Positions 1 to 8,568 of a stretch of DNA of 64,000 nt are shown here, piece after piece (the stretch's first letter is position 1; each line of letters begins with the position of its first letter). The stretch lies in contig NZ_LMIW01000001.1 of the NCBI RefSeq assembly GCF_001429185.1, forward strand, positions 1,019,490-1,083,489, in the 5' to 3' direction. The DNA is from Terrabacter sp. Root85. GTDB taxonomy: Bacteria; Actinomycetota; Actinomycetes; Actinomycetales; Dermatophilaceae. The position numbers and the translations under genes were made by a program. The notes beneath the pieces were generated by a model, which saw only the letters and a list, made by a program, of their open reading frames with translations, was not told the origin of the DNA and did no database searches.

Positions 1-1095
1 CAGGTGCGTCAGCACGTCGCGCTCCCGGCCCTCCTCCCCCATCTCGAACTCGACCTTGCCGAGCAGGGTCGGCACGACGGTGGGGACGTCGCAGACGCGC
101 GCGACGGCATACGCCTCCCCGGAGCGGGCGGCGCGGCGCAGCGCGGAGCCGGCCACGCCCTCGGCCCCCGCGATGGCGAACCGCGCGGAGACACCGGAGC
201 GCTGGTCGACGGCCGACGACTCGCGCAGCCCGCGGGTGAAGCGGGCGACGACCTCGAGGAGGTGCTCGGGCACGTCGGCGACGAGCGCTGACTCCTGCGC
301 GATGAGGGCGACCTCGTCGCTGACCTCGGTCGGGTAGTGGGTGCGGATCTCGGCGCCGAAGCGGTCCTTGAGCGGCGTGATGATGCGGCCGCGGTTCGTG
401 TAGTCCTCGGGGTTGGCCGTCGCGACGAGGAGGATGTCGAGGGGCAGCCGCAGCGAGTAGCCGCGGATCTGGATGTCGCGCTCCTCGAGCACGTTGAAGA
501 GGGCGACCTGGATGCGCTCGGCGAGGTCGGGCAGCTCGTTGAGGCCGAAGATGCCACGGTTGCTGCGCGGCACGAGGCCGTAGTGCACCGTCTCGGGGTC
601 GCCGAGCGTGCGGCCCTGCGCGACCTTGACGGGGTCGACGTCGCCGACGAGGTCACCGACGCTCGTGTCGGGCGTCGCGAGCTTCTCGGTGTAGCGCTCG
701 CTGCGGTGGCGCCACACGACGGGCAGGTCGTCGCCGAGCTCGGCAGCGAGCCGGCGGCAGCGGGTGCACGACGGCGCGTGCGGGTCGTCGCCGATCTCGC
801 AGCCCTCGACGACGGGGCTCCACTCGTCGAGCAGGCCCGAGAGCGTGCGCATGAGGCGGGTCTTGCCCTGGCCGCGCTCGCCGAGCAGGACGAGGTCGTG
901 GCCCGCGAGCAGCGCCGTCTCGAGCTCGGGCAGGACGGTCTCCTCGAAGCCCACCATCCCGGGGAAGGCGTCGTCGCCCGCGCGCAACCGGGCCAGGAGG
1001 TTCTCGCGGATCTCGCTCTTGACGCTGCGGTGGACGTGGCCGATGTCGCGCAGCTCGCCGAGGGTGGTGGCACGACCGGTGTCGGGGTGGGTCAT
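1..1095 (-). CDS. AAA+ ATPase, MoxR/Mg-chelatase-like (partial, C-terminus beyond window)
   Basis: The minus-strand reading frame is open from the ATG at 1095 to the window edge, so the C-terminus is missing. It begins MTHPDTGRATTLGELRD. A Walker A motif GERGQGKT lies at about residues 72-79 and is followed by a Cys pair region (CEIGDDPHAPSCTRC). A segment GIFGLNELPDL takes the Walker B/sensor position and VATANPEDYTNRGRI the sensor 1 position. This layout matches stand-alone magnesium-chelatase/MoxR-type AAA+ proteins, which usually act with a von Willebrand A-domain partner as a chaperone pair. That partner would lie left of the window and cannot be confirmed. The TAT GCC codon pair near the window start carries one copy of the TATGCCG motif. 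Confidence 0.8.
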   Translation of the reverse strand, partial: MTHPDTGRATTLGELRDIGHVHRSVKSEIRENLLARLRAGDDAFPGMVGFEETVLPELETALLAGHDLVLLGERGQGKTRLMRTLSGLLDEWSPVVEGCEIGDDPHAPSCTRCRRLAAELGDDLPVVWRHRSERYTEKLATPDTSVGDLVGDVDPVKVAQGRTLGDPETVHYGLVPRSNRGIFGLNELPDLAERIQVALFNVLEERDIQIRGYSLRLPLDILLVATANPEDYTNRGRIITPLKDRFGAEIRTHYPTEVSDEVALIAQESALVADVPEHLLEVVARFTRGLRESSAVDQRSGVSARFAIAGAEGVAGSALRRAARSGEAYAVARVCDVPTVVPTLLGKVEFEMGEEGRERDVLTHL

Positions 1096-1318
1096 TGCTT
1101 CACGCTACGTCCGACTCCCGACCCTGTCGAAGGGTGCATCGAGGGCTGGTCCGGCATCGCCCTGCACGAGCCACCACCAGGGCCCGTGACGCCGGCTCGC
1201 GCCCTCGTTGAACGCGTGGTGTCGGGCGCTGCCCTGCTTCCGTATGCCGTGTGCCCGGATCCGCCGGGACGCGTGACGTGCGCGAGGTGTCGTCGTGCGC
1301 GCCCGGGCGGTCCTCCGT

Positions 1319-2770
1319 TCAGTCGGTGGAGGACTCTGCGCGGTCTCCGGCCCAGTCGGTGTGGAAGGTGCCCCCGCGATCGACGCGTGTGTAGGTGTGC
1401 GCGCCGAAGTTGTCGCGCAGCGCCTGGATGAGCGCGGCCGGCAGACGGTCGCGGCGCAGGCCGTCGAAGTAGGCGAGCGAAGACGCGAAGGCCGGCGCCG
1501 GGACGCCGCGCTCGGCCGACACGGCGACGACGCGGCGCCAGGCCTGCACCCCGTCGCCGATGGCGTCGGCGAACCACGGCGCAGTCAGCAGCGTCTCGAG
1601 GTCGGGCTCGGCGGCATACGCCTCCTTGATGCGGTCGAGGAAGCGGGCGCGGATGATGCAGCCACCGCGCCAGATCGTCGCGACCTCACCGAGGTCGAGG
1701 TCCCAGCCGTGCTCCTGCGAGCCGGCGGCGAGCTGGTCGAAGCCCTGGGCGTAGGCGACGATCTTCGAGGCGTAGAGGGCGGCCCGGACGTCGTCGACGA
1801 AGGCGTCGCGCTCGACGTCGCGCTGCGTGGCGGGGTCGAGGTCGGCGAGGTCCGTGAAGGTCTCGCGCACCGCGGCGCGCTGGCTCGTGTGGCCCGACAG
1901 GCTGCGCGCGAAGGTCGCCTCAGCGATGCCCGTGACGGGGACGCCGAGGTCGAGGGCGCTCTGCACGGTCCAGCGGCCGGTGCCCTTCTGCTCGGCCGCG
2001 TCACCGACGACGTCGACGAACGGCTTGCCCGTCGAGGCGTCGGTGTGGGCGAGCACGTCGGCGGTCATCTCGATGAGGAAGGACTCGAGGTCGCCCTCGT
2101 TCCACTCTCGGAAGACGTCGGCGATCTCGGCGGGCTCGAGACCGAGGACGCTGCGGAGCAGGTCGAAGGACTCGGCGATGAGCTGCATGTCGGCGTACTC
2201 GATGCCGTTGTGGACCATCTTGACGAAGTGGCCGGCGGCGTCAGGGCCGAGGTGCGCGGCGCACGGCGTCCCGTCGACCTGCGCGGCGATCGACTCGACG
2301 ACCGGAGCCAGGCGCTCGTAGGCGTGGTCGGACCCGCCGACCATGATCGAGGGACCGTTGAGCGCGCCCTCCTCGCCGCCCGAGACGCCCATGCCGACGA
2401 AGTGGATCCCCTGGTCGGAGAGAGCCTTCTCCCGTCGGAGCGTGTCGGCGAAGTGCGCGTTGCCGGCGTCGACGACGATGTCGCCCTCGTCGAGCAGGGG
2501 CACGAGCTCGTCGATGACGGCGTCGGTCGGGCCACCCGCCTTGACCATGACGATGATGGCTCGTGGCTTCTGGATCGCGGCCACGAAGTCCTCGACCGTC
2601 TCGGCGGGGACGAAGTCGCCCTCGTCGCCGAACTGCTCGACGAGGCTCGTCATCCGCGAGGTCGTGCGGTTGTGGACCGCCACCGTGTGGCCGTGGCGGG
2701 CGATGTTGCGAGCGAGGTTGCGACCCATGGTCGCGAGGCCGGTGACGCCGATCGTTGCGCGTGTGTCCAT
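1319..2770 (-). CDS. gnd: 6-phosphogluconate dehydrogenase, decarboxylating
   Basis: Oxidises 6-phosphogluconate to ribulose 5-phosphate with loss of CO2, usually reducing NADP, in the oxidative pentose phosphate pathway. The 483-residue protein has the normal family length. It opens with a Rossmann dinucleotide site (GVTGLATMGRNLARNIA), then VDAGNAHFADT, GVSGGEEGALNGPS at about 129-141 and the catalytic segment HFVKMVHNGIEYADM, where Lys184 and Glu191 match the known catalytic Lys and Glu. The substrate-binding segment AEQKGTGRW follows. The reading frame extends further upstream, but MDTRATIGV at 2770 is the only start that fits the family N-terminus. It is monocistronic and divergent from the DUF429 gene. 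Confidence 0.96.
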   Translation of the reverse strand: MDTRATIGVTGLATMGRNLARNIARHGHTVAVHNRTTSRMTSLVEQFGDEGDFVPAETVEDFVAAIQKPRAIIVMVKAGGPTDAVIDELVPLLDEGDIVVDAGNAHFADTLRREKALSDQGIHFVGMGVSGGEEGALNGPSIMVGGSDHAYERLAPVVESIAAQVDGTPCAAHLGPDAAGHFVKMVHNGIEYADMQLIAESFDLLRSVLGLEPAEIADVFREWNEGDLESFLIEMTADVLAHTDASTGKPFVDVVGDAAEQKGTGRWTVQSALDLGVPVTGIAEATFARSLSGHTSQRAAVRETFTDLADLDPATQRDVERDAFVDDVRAALYASKIVAYAQGFDQLAAGSQEHGWDLDLGEVATIWRGGCIIRARFLDRIKEAYAAEPDLETLLTAPWFADAIGDGVQAWRRVVAVSAERGVPAPAFASSLAYFDGLRRDRLPAALIQALRDNFGAHTYTRVDRGGTFHTDWAGDRAESSTD

Positions 2771-2861
2771 GTGGGCGGCAACCTCCCCGGCGACCGGTCC
2801 ATTCCGCGGTGTCCACCCACCGGGCCGGACCGCACAGCCTCCGATGGGGTTGAGTGGTGCC

Positions 2862-3746
2862 ATGGGAACGGACGCGCAGCGGATCCGCGAGCTCGCCGAG
2901 GGGTTGACGACAGCGCTGGCCCGGCCGGTCGGCGCCAGTGACGAGATCGCCGGCGCCCTCGCGGAGAGCGTCGCCGCGCTGCGCCGGCTCGCCGACGTCG
3001 TCGAACGGCACTCCGATGCCGCCGCGGCCTCCGGGCGCCCCGCTCCGGTCGAGGTCGTCGCGCCCGTGCTCGGTGTCGACGGGTGCACCGCCGGCTGGGT
3101 GGGCGCGCTGCTCGAGCCGGGCGCCCCACGTCCGCGCATCCTCGTCGCCCCGACGATCGCCGAGCTCGTCGCCATGGTGCGCGAGTCGACCGGCATCCGA
3201 GTCGTCGGCATCGACATCCCGATCGGCCTGCCGGACAGCACGATCCGCCAGGCCGACGTCCTCGCACGCAAGGCACTGCCCGGCAAGGCGTCGTCGATCT
3301 TCTCGACACTGACCCGCACCGCCTACGGGGAGGCCACGCGTCTGGACGCCGACGCCGTCAACCGTGGCCTCGTCGGCCAGGGCGTGGGTGCCCAGGCGTT
3401 CGCCCTGCGCGACAAGATCGTCGAGGTCGACTCCTGGCTGCGCACGCGCCCCACCGTGACGGTGCTCGAGGTCCATCCGGAGGTGTCGTTCGCGACGATG
3501 ACCGGCGCACCGATCCTCGCGAGCAAGAAGACCGACGACGGACGCGACCAGCGGCTCGCAGCGCTCGCGGCCGCGGGCATCGCGCGCCCGTCCGTGCTCC
3601 AGGGCCAGGGGTATGCCGCCGACGACGTCCTCGACGCCTGCGCGGTCGCGTGGTCGGCCGCGCGCCACGCGGCAGGCCTGGCCCGGTCCCTGCCCGACCC
3701 GCCGGAGGTCTTCTCCGACGGCATCCCGGCCGCCATCTGGGCCTGA
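2862..3746 (+). CDS. DUF429 domain protein (predicted RNase H-like fold nuclease)
   Basis: A 294-residue cytoplasmic protein. The N-terminal 65 residues are helical (AGALAESVAALRRLADVVE), followed by a DUF429 domain starting VLGVDGCTAGWVGALL, then VVGIDIPIGLPD, and LEVHPEVSFATMTG. The spaced acidic residues after beta strands are typical of the RNase H-like fold assigned to DUF429, whose activity is unproven. The start is ATG at 2862; another in-frame ATG lies six codons upstream and neither has a strong ribosome binding site. It is divergent from gnd, with 91 bp between the starts. The gene carries one TATGCCG motif as Tyr-Ala codons. Confidence 0.75.
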   Translation: MGTDAQRIRELAEGLTTALARPVGASDEIAGALAESVAALRRLADVVERHSDAAAASGRPAPVEVVAPVLGVDGCTAGWVGALLEPGAPRPRILVAPTIAELVAMVRESTGIRVVGIDIPIGLPDSTIRQADVLARKALPGKASSIFSTLTRTAYGEATRLDADAVNRGLVGQGVGAQAFALRDKIVEVDSWLRTRPTVTVLEVHPEVSFATMTGAPILASKKTDDGRDQRLAALAAAGIARPSVLQGQGYAADDVLDACAVAWSAARHAAGLARSLPDPPEVFSDGIPAAIWA

Positions 3747-3783
3747 GCGACGCACGCGCGCAGTCGTGTCCGACGATGGGCGC

Positions 3784-3867
3784 ATGCAGATCACGCTCGA
3801 CGACCTCACCCCCTTCGGCAGCTACCGCCTCGACCCGCACAGCACCTTCATGACCCTCGAGCTCTGA
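3784..3867 (+). pseudogene. Remnant of a YceI-family gene (N-terminal end only)
   Basis: A 27-codon frame starts at ATG 3784 and reads MQITLDDLTPFGSYRLDPHS, then stops within ten more codons. The segment resembles the N-terminus of actinobacterial YceI-family polyisoprenoid-binding proteins (roughly LDDLTPG-YxLDPxHS). The rest of the roughly 170-residue domain is absent. Two inverted repeats follow directly (3889-3965 and 3980-4019), so a deletion or repeat insertion may have removed the remainder. It could also be a chance open frame; the YceI resemblance is recalled, not searched. Confidence 0.35.
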
Positions 3868-3888
3868 GTCGCCGGTCCGACGCCGGCT

Positions 3889-3965
3889 CCGTGTGCACGG
3901 GGCGGCGTCAGTGCCCCGCCGGCATCAACGTCTGACCGCTCTCGCCTGACGCCCGGTGCACACGG
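3889..3965. repeat. Imperfect inverted repeat
   Basis: The left arm (3889-3911, beginning CCGTGTGCACGGGGCG) and the right arm (3946-3965, ending GGTGCACACGG) are inverted copies with a few mismatches, separated by about 34 bp. They lie between the YceI remnant and the 3' end of the MFS gene. The pair could act as a terminator for either side or be a mobile palindromic remnant. Confidence 0.5.
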
Positions 3966-3979
3966 CACCACGATGCGAC

Positions 3980-4019
3980 CGAGGTATGCCGTCACGACCG
4001 GGCGCGACGGCATACCTCG
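3980..4019. terminator. Inverted pair of the TATGCCG motif, likely terminator hairpin
   Basis: CGAGGTATGCCGTC (3980-3993) is followed by its exact reverse complement at 4006-4019, with a 12-nt loop. There is no T tract. It sits just past the stop of the MFS gene on the minus strand and is one of three such intergenic pairs in the first 8 kb. Confidence 0.6.
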
Positions 4020-4038
4020 TCCGGTGGTGGGCCGGGGC

Positions 4039-5496
4039 TCAGGCGGCAGGTGCCACCTGCGGAGCCCGACGGATGAAGAGGACGACGACCGCGGCGAGGA
4101 GAGCCGCGCCGGCGCAGAGCGCGAAGAGCTGGCGGTACGCCGTGAGCGACGGCACCGCGAAGCTGCCGAGGATCACGGTGTTGGCGGCGAGGATGCTGCC
4201 GCCGAGGGCCGAGGCGAGCGAGCTGCCGAGGCTGCGGAAGAGCGCGTTGAGCCCGTTGGCGGCGGCGATCTCGGTGCGCGGCGTGTGCTCGTTGATGAGC
4301 GAGGGGATGGCGGCGTAGCCGATGCCCGTGCCGATCCCGACGATGGTCGTGCCGATGATGACCTCGGTCAGGCTCGAGGTCCAGACGATGCGCATGAACC
4401 ACCCGGCGGCGACGACGACCGCGCCGAGGGCGAGGGTCTTCGGGGCGCCCCACGAGCCGATGAGGCGCGCGGCGATCGGCGAGAAGATGATCATCGCGAT
4501 GCCGCTCGGGAGCAGGGCGAGACCGCCGGTCATGAGGCTCGCGCCGAAGCCGTAGCCGCTCGCCTCGGGGGCCTCGACGAAGGCCGCCGTGCCGAGGAAC
4601 GACGCGAAGAGGGCGAAGCCGAAGAGCACCGAGGCGACGTTGGTCAGCACGATGGGACGGCGGCGCAGCGCCCGGAGGTCGACGAGGGGGTCCTGGATGC
4701 GGGTCTGGCTCCAGCCGAAGACGGCGAAGAGCACGGCGGACGCGGCGAGCAGCCACCACACGCGGGGGTCGGACCAGCCCCAGGCGGCGCTCTGGGTGAG
4801 CGGGAGCAGGAGCGTCAGCAGGGCGGCACCCATGAGGGTCGCACCGACGAGGTCGACGCGGCCGCCGCTGCGGCCCGGAGCCTCGGGGACCATGATCCGG
4901 ATGCCGGCGAAGGCGATGAGCCCGGCGACGGAGGTGATCCAGAAGAGCGCGTGGAAGGAGAAGTGCTCGGCGACGAAGCCGGCGAGAGGCAGGCCCAGCG
5001 CACCGCCGACGCCGAGCATGGCGCTGACGAGGGCGACCGACGACGCGACGCGTTCCTTGGGCATCGTCGTCATGAGCAGGCTGATGCCGAGCGGGATCGC
5101 CGCAGCCGCCATGCCCTGGATCGAGCGCCCGAGGATGAGCAGGCCGATGTTGTCGGTGAGGGCCGTGAGGAGCGAGCCGAGGGTGAGGGCGGCGAGGGCC
5201 ACGAGGAGCATCCGGCGCTTGCCGAACATGTCACCGAGGCGGCCCAGGATCGGCACGGAGATGGCGGCGACGAGCAGCGTCGAGGTGAGCAGCCACGAGA
5301 CGTTGCTGGCCGACGTGTTCAGGTCGGCCGGCAGTGACGAGAGGACGGGGACGAGCAGCGACTGCGAGAGCGCGACGACGAGCGCACCGAGGCCGACGAA
5401 GACGAGCTGGACGGTGGCCCGGCTCGACTGTGCCCTCGACGTCGTGCTCGGTGCGGTGGCGACTGCCGTCTCGGGCGGCTCGGTGCTGACGGACAT
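4039..5496 (-). CDS. MFS multidrug exporter, DHA2 (14-TM) type
   Basis: Predicted proton-driven efflux pump in the cytoplasmic membrane, 485 residues with about 14 hydrophobic helices. The motif A-like loop GRLGDMFGKRRML follows the second helix, and an antiporter-type segment GGALGLPLAGFVAE lies in helix 5. Both match DHA2 drug exporters of the EmrB/QacA kind. The ATG at 5496 (MSVSTEPPET) is preceded by GGAGGA; the longer frame starting at 5550 would cross the operator. The gene is divergent from a TetR gene whose putative operator lies between them, so repression by that protein is likely. The substrate is unknown. Confidence 0.88.
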   Translation of the reverse strand: MSVSTEPPETAVATAPSTTSRAQSSRATVQLVFVGLGALVVALSQSLLVPVLSSLPADLNTSASNVSWLLTSTLLVAAISVPILGRLGDMFGKRRMLLVALAALTLGSLLTALTDNIGLLILGRSIQGMAAAAIPLGISLLMTTMPKERVASSVALVSAMLGVGGALGLPLAGFVAEHFSFHALFWITSVAGLIAFAGIRIMVPEAPGRSGGRVDLVGATLMGAALLTLLLPLTQSAAWGWSDPRVWWLLAASAVLFAVFGWSQTRIQDPLVDLRALRRRPIVLTNVASVLFGFALFASFLGTAAFVEAPEASGYGFGASLMTGGLALLPSGIAMIIFSPIAARLIGSWGAPKTLALGAVVVAAGWFMRIVWTSSLTEVIIGTTIVGIGTGIGYAAIPSLINEHTPRTEIAAANGLNALFRSLGSSLASALGGSILAANTVILGSFAVPSLTAYRQLFALCAGAALLAAVVVLFIRRAPQVAPAA

Positions 5497-5525
5497 GCGG
5501 ACTCCTCCGGAGGATCTGGGTGTGG

Positions 5526-5559
5526 TGACACTGTACGCCCGTTGTGACACTGAGTGTCA
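5526..5559. promoter_or_regulatory. Putative TetR operator
   Basis: TGACACTGAGTGTCA at 5545-5559 is a perfect palindrome around one central base. A matching half site TGACACTGT lies at 5526-5534. Both sit in the 102-bp gap between the divergent MFS and TetR genes, where an autoregulating TetR repressor would bind. Confidence 0.65.
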
Positions 5560-5598
5560 AACGCGGCATGAGATGCCATCCGGTGCTAGGATCGGGAC

Positions 5599-6198
5599 AT
5601 GCCGCCGACGCCGACCACTCTCCGCGACCGGGCACGCGGGGCCGTGCGTGACGAGGTGTCCAAGCAGGCGTGGCGCCTCTTCGCGGCCCAGGGCTTCGAG
5701 CTGACCACCGTCGACCAGATCGCCGCCGCGGCAGGCATGTCGCGCCGCACCTTCTTCCGCTACTTCGAGAGCAAGGAGGACCTCGTCCTCGACCGCCTCC
5801 TCGAGTCGGGTGAGTCCGTCGTCGACGCGATGCACGAGCGGCCGGCGGACGAGCCGCCGTGGACGGCGCTGCGCGGCGCCTTCGAGGCCATCGTCAGCGT
5901 GATGGAGGCCCATGCCGTCAGCTCCCGGCCGCTCCAGCTCATGCTCCATCGCGAGCCCGTGCTGCGTGGCACCGTCACCGAGCTGCACCGACGCTGGCTC
6001 GAGTCGCTGACCCCCCTGGTGGCCGGGCGCATGCCCCGCCGCCGTGGCCACCGAGGTCCCGACGTGCGCGCGGCCGCGATGACGAGCAGCGCCCTCGCCT
6101 GCCTCGAGATCGCGCAGACGACGTGGGCCGCCGACCCCTCGGTCCGACTCTCGTCGCTGCTCGACGAGGTCATGGGCGCCGTCTCGCCGCTCGACTGA
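5599..6198 (+). CDS. TetR-family transcriptional regulator
   Basis: A 199-residue repressor with a typical N-terminal helix-turn-helix at about residues 20-65 (SKQAWRLFAAQGFELTTVDQ, then AGMSRRTFFRYFESKEDLV). The rest is a helical ligand-binding domain of low conservation. It is divergent from the DHA2 exporter, and the palindrome at 5545-5559 in their shared promoter is the likely site for control of both genes. The start at 5599 gives an N-terminus of normal length. Confidence 0.92.
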   Translation: MPPTPTTLRDRARGAVRDEVSKQAWRLFAAQGFELTTVDQIAAAAGMSRRTFFRYFESKEDLVLDRLLESGESVVDAMHERPADEPPWTALRGAFEAIVSVMEAHAVSSRPLQLMLHREPVLRGTVTELHRRWLESLTPLVAGRMPRRRGHRGPDVRAAAMTSSALACLEIAQTTWAADPSVRLSSLLDEVMGAVSPLD

Positions 6199-6237
6199 GC
6201 ACCGCCCGCACACCACCCGGACCCGCCACGACGTGAC

Positions 6238-6277
6238 CGAGGTATGCCGTCGCGACCGGACACGACGGCATACCTCG
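6238..6277. terminator. Inverted pair of the TATGCCG motif, likely bidirectional terminator
   Basis: CGAGGTATGCCGTC at 6238-6251 and its exact reverse complement at 6264-6277 lie between the convergent TetR and lipase genes. The arms are identical to those of the element at 3980-4019; only the loop differs. Confidence 0.65.
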
Positions 6278-6312
6278 TCCCAGCGGGGCCTGTCTCTCTG
6301 ACCCCGTGGAGC

Positions 6313-7464
6313 TCAGCCGGTCACAGCGACCCGGAGGGCTCCGGCGGTCGCGTCCCAGCCGGGCTGGGTCGGGTGGACGAACTCGGCGACGTCACGGCCC
6401 GGCGTGCCGACGGGCACGAGCCACGCCTTCGAGTTGTCGGCGACGACGTGCGGGTCGAGACCGTGGACGCGGCCGCCCCAGGCCGCCTTGACGGTGTCGA
6501 CGAAGTGGTACTGCGTCGTGGCGTCCTCCGCGTCGAGCTCGGCGATGCCGCGCGCCTGGAGGTCGTCGCCGAGGCGCTGGAGGTCGTTGAGCGCCGTGCC
6601 GGAGTCGTAGACCGGCGCGACCTCGGGGATGCCGTAGCTCTCGGTGTTGACGAGGAACGGGTAGCTGAGCAGGTAGACCTGCGCGTGCCCACCGGACCGG
6701 GCGACGACGGCACGCAGGGCCGCCTTGGTGCGGTCGACCATCTCGGGCGCCTTGGCCGTCGCCGCGTCCAGCGCCTGCTTGCAGCTCGACGGGTCGCGGA
6801 CGGTCAGGCAGTTGACGACGATGGTCGAGAAGCCGATGTCGTTGCCGCCGATGGTGACGAAGACGTAGTCGGTGTCGGGCGTGACCGCGTCGATCTGCGG
6901 CCGGGCGACGAGCTGGCACGAGACGGTGCCGGTGTAGAGGCCGCCCACGCCGACTCCGGCGACGAAGGTGTAGGTGTAGGAGAAGTCGGGCTGGGTCGGG
7001 ACGCCGCAGAGTCGCTCGTTGTGCGCCCGGCGCAGCCACTCGGTCTTCTGGTCGGGGTGGCGCGCCGGGTCGATCGAGTAGGTCGCACTCTTCGTGGACG
7101 GGTCGCCGAGCTCGCGCGGCTCGAGGATGTCGGCGACGACCCCACCGCTGCACGCCACGTCGCTGTAGCTCGCGCCGATCGAGGCCGCGACCTGCGAGCC
7201 GTAGTTGTCGGGCGAGCGGTAGCAGCTGCGCTCCTCGTAGCTGCCCGTGCCGTTGCCGGCCGAGTAGGAGTCGCCGAGCTGGACGACGTGCGGCGCGGTC
7301 GTCGTGGTGGACGGAGCAACGGCGGACGGAGCGACGGCGGACGGGGAGGCCGCGGCTGACGGAGCGGCGGCCGCGCCGGCCGTGAGTGCTGCGGCCGTGG
7401 CGAGCGCCGCGACGAGGGCTGCGGCGGGGCGGGCAGGGCGGCCGGTGGGTGCGGAACGGGGCAC
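6313..7464 (-). CDS. Secreted SGNH/GDSL-type esterase or lipase
   Basis: Predicted extracellular serine esterase, 383 residues. A signal peptide with a long Ala-rich core (residues about 10-40) precedes an Ala/Ser/Pro/Thr linker. Block I is GDSYSAGNG with the nucleophile Ser, block III is GGNDIGF, and block V is EFVHPTQPGW with the catalytic His. Paired cysteines suggest disulfides, as in the Streptomyces secreted lipases of this family. The start is GTG at 7464 because AAGGAG lies eight bases upstream; the open frame extends to 7527 without a better site. It is convergent with the TetR gene. Confidence 0.88.
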   Translation of the reverse strand: MPRSAPTGRPARPAAALVAALATAAALTAGAAAAPSAAASPSAVAPSAVAPSTTTTAPHVVQLGDSYSAGNGTGSYEERSCYRSPDNYGSQVAASIGASYSDVACSGGVVADILEPRELGDPSTKSATYSIDPARHPDQKTEWLRRAHNERLCGVPTQPDFSYTYTFVAGVGVGGLYTGTVSCQLVARPQIDAVTPDTDYVFVTIGGNDIGFSTIVVNCLTVRDPSSCKQALDAATAKAPEMVDRTKAALRAVVARSGGHAQVYLLSYPFLVNTESYGIPEVAPVYDSGTALNDLQRLGDDLQARGIAELDAEDATTQYHFVDTVKAAWGGRVHGLDPHVVADNSKAWLVPVGTPGRDVAEFVHPTQPGWDATAGALRVAVTG

Positions 7465-7555
7465 GGCGGGACTCCTTCGTCCGGTGTCGGTCTCCGAGGA
7501 GAACGACACCGACACGACGGAGGTCACGCGGGCGCCGTGGCCGCCACCCCACGCG

Positions 7556-7599
7556 GAGGAGGTATGCCGTCACGGACGTGCGTGACGGCATACCTCCTC
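7556..7599. terminator. 19-bp perfect hairpin built from the TATGCCG motif
   Basis: The arms at 7556-7574 and 7581-7599 are exact inverted copies (GAGGAGGTATGCCGTCACG) around a 6-nt loop. The element lies 15 bp past the SDR stop and upstream of the lipase start, so it probably ends SDR transcription. It is the longest of the TATGCCG pairs. Confidence 0.75.
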
Positions 7600-7614
7600 G
7601 GGTCCTGGCGGGGG

Positions 7615-8439
7615 TCAGCCCTGCGCGAGCTGGGACACGTCGTCCCACTTCTCCCAGGTCTCGATCCGTGAGGCGTAGTCCGCCTTGGCGATCGAGAGCG
7701 GGGCCGCGCCGAAGAAGACGCGCAGCGGCGGCTCGTCGGCGTCGACGACCTCGAGCACGGCCGCCGCGGAGGCCTTGGGGTCGCCGGGGCCGGAGGTGTT
7801 GCGGGCCGCGCGCTCGCGGTGGGTGCGTTCGCGGATCTCGTCGTAGGTGGACGACGGCTCGGAGTGCTTGGCCGACGGGCCGGCCCAGTCGGTCGAGAAG
7901 CCGCCGGGCTCGATGAGCGTGACCGTGATGCCGAAGGGCGCGACCTCCTGGGCGAGCGACTGGCTCAGACCCTCGAGCGCCCACTTCGACGCGTGGTAGG
8001 CGCCGACGATCGGGAACGCGGAGATGCCGCCGATCGAGCTGACCTGGATGATGTGGCCCGAGCCCTGCTCGCGCATGATCGGCAGCGCCGCCTGTGTCAC
8101 CCAGAGCGCACCGAAGAAGTTCGTCTCGAGCTGGTCGCGGACGTCGGCCTCGCTCAGCTCCTCGACGAAGCCGAAGTGGCCGTAGCCGGCGTTGTTGATG
8201 ACGACGTCGAGCCGGCCGAAGCGATCGTGCGCCTGCTGCACGGCGGCGAAGTCCGCGTCGCGGTCGGTGACGTCGAGGGCGATCGGCAGCAGCCGCTCGC
8301 CGTAGGTCTGGACGAGGTCGTCGAGGGTGGAGGTGTCGCGGGCGGTCGCGGCGACGTTGTCGCCTCGCTCGAGTGCGGCGATCGCCCACTCGCGACCGAA
8401 CCCACGGGACGTTCCGGTGATGAACCACGTTTTCGTCAT
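7615..8439 (-). CDS. Short-chain dehydrogenase/reductase
   Basis: NAD(P)-dependent oxidoreductase of the classical SDR fold, 274 residues, cytoplasmic, substrate unknown. The cofactor site TGTSRGFG is at the N-terminus, followed by LDVTDRDA, the NNAGYG motif, the catalytic Ser in VSSIGG and YHASK (Tyr and Lys). The start MTKTWFITG at 8439 fits the family; the 35 codons upstream are not conserved-looking. It appears monocistronic between the 7556-7599 hairpin and a second repeat at 8502-8552. Confidence 0.9.
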   Translation of the reverse strand: MTKTWFITGTSRGFGREWAIAALERGDNVAATARDTSTLDDLVQTYGERLLPIALDVTDRDADFAAVQQAHDRFGRLDVVINNAGYGHFGFVEELSEADVRDQLETNFFGALWVTQAALPIMREQGSGHIIQVSSIGGISAFPIVGAYHASKWALEGLSQSLAQEVAPFGITVTLIEPGGFSTDWAGPSAKHSEPSSTYDEIRERTHRERAARNTSGPGDPKASAAAVLEVVDADEPPLRVFFGAAPLSIAKADYASRIETWEKWDDVSQLAQG

Positions 8440-8501
8440 GCGTTCGACGCTATGACTTCGAGTGCGCTCCAACGCAAGCCGCGCCGTCGCTGCCAGACCC
8501 C

Positions 8502-8552
8502 GGTTCGAGGTGATGCCGACGCCCCGCGTGGACCCCGCGATCACCTCGAACC
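8502..8552. repeat. Intergenic palindromic element, GAGGTGAT family, copy 1
   Basis: GGTTCGAGGTGAT (8502-8514) is repeated inverted as ATCACCTCGAACC (8540-8552). The core TCGAGGTGAT recurs with the same geometry at 44423-44466, so the two look like one family. It lies between the hydrolase stop and the SDR start. Confidence 0.6.
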
Positions 8553-8568
8553 AGCCGGGGGCCGGCCC

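Noticed and set aside
337..1431. Long plus-strand open frame of 364 codons opposite the AAA+ gene
   Set aside because: Shadow frame produced by high G+C; the minus strand shows Walker and sensor motifs. Many similar long antisense frames across the window were dropped for the same reason.
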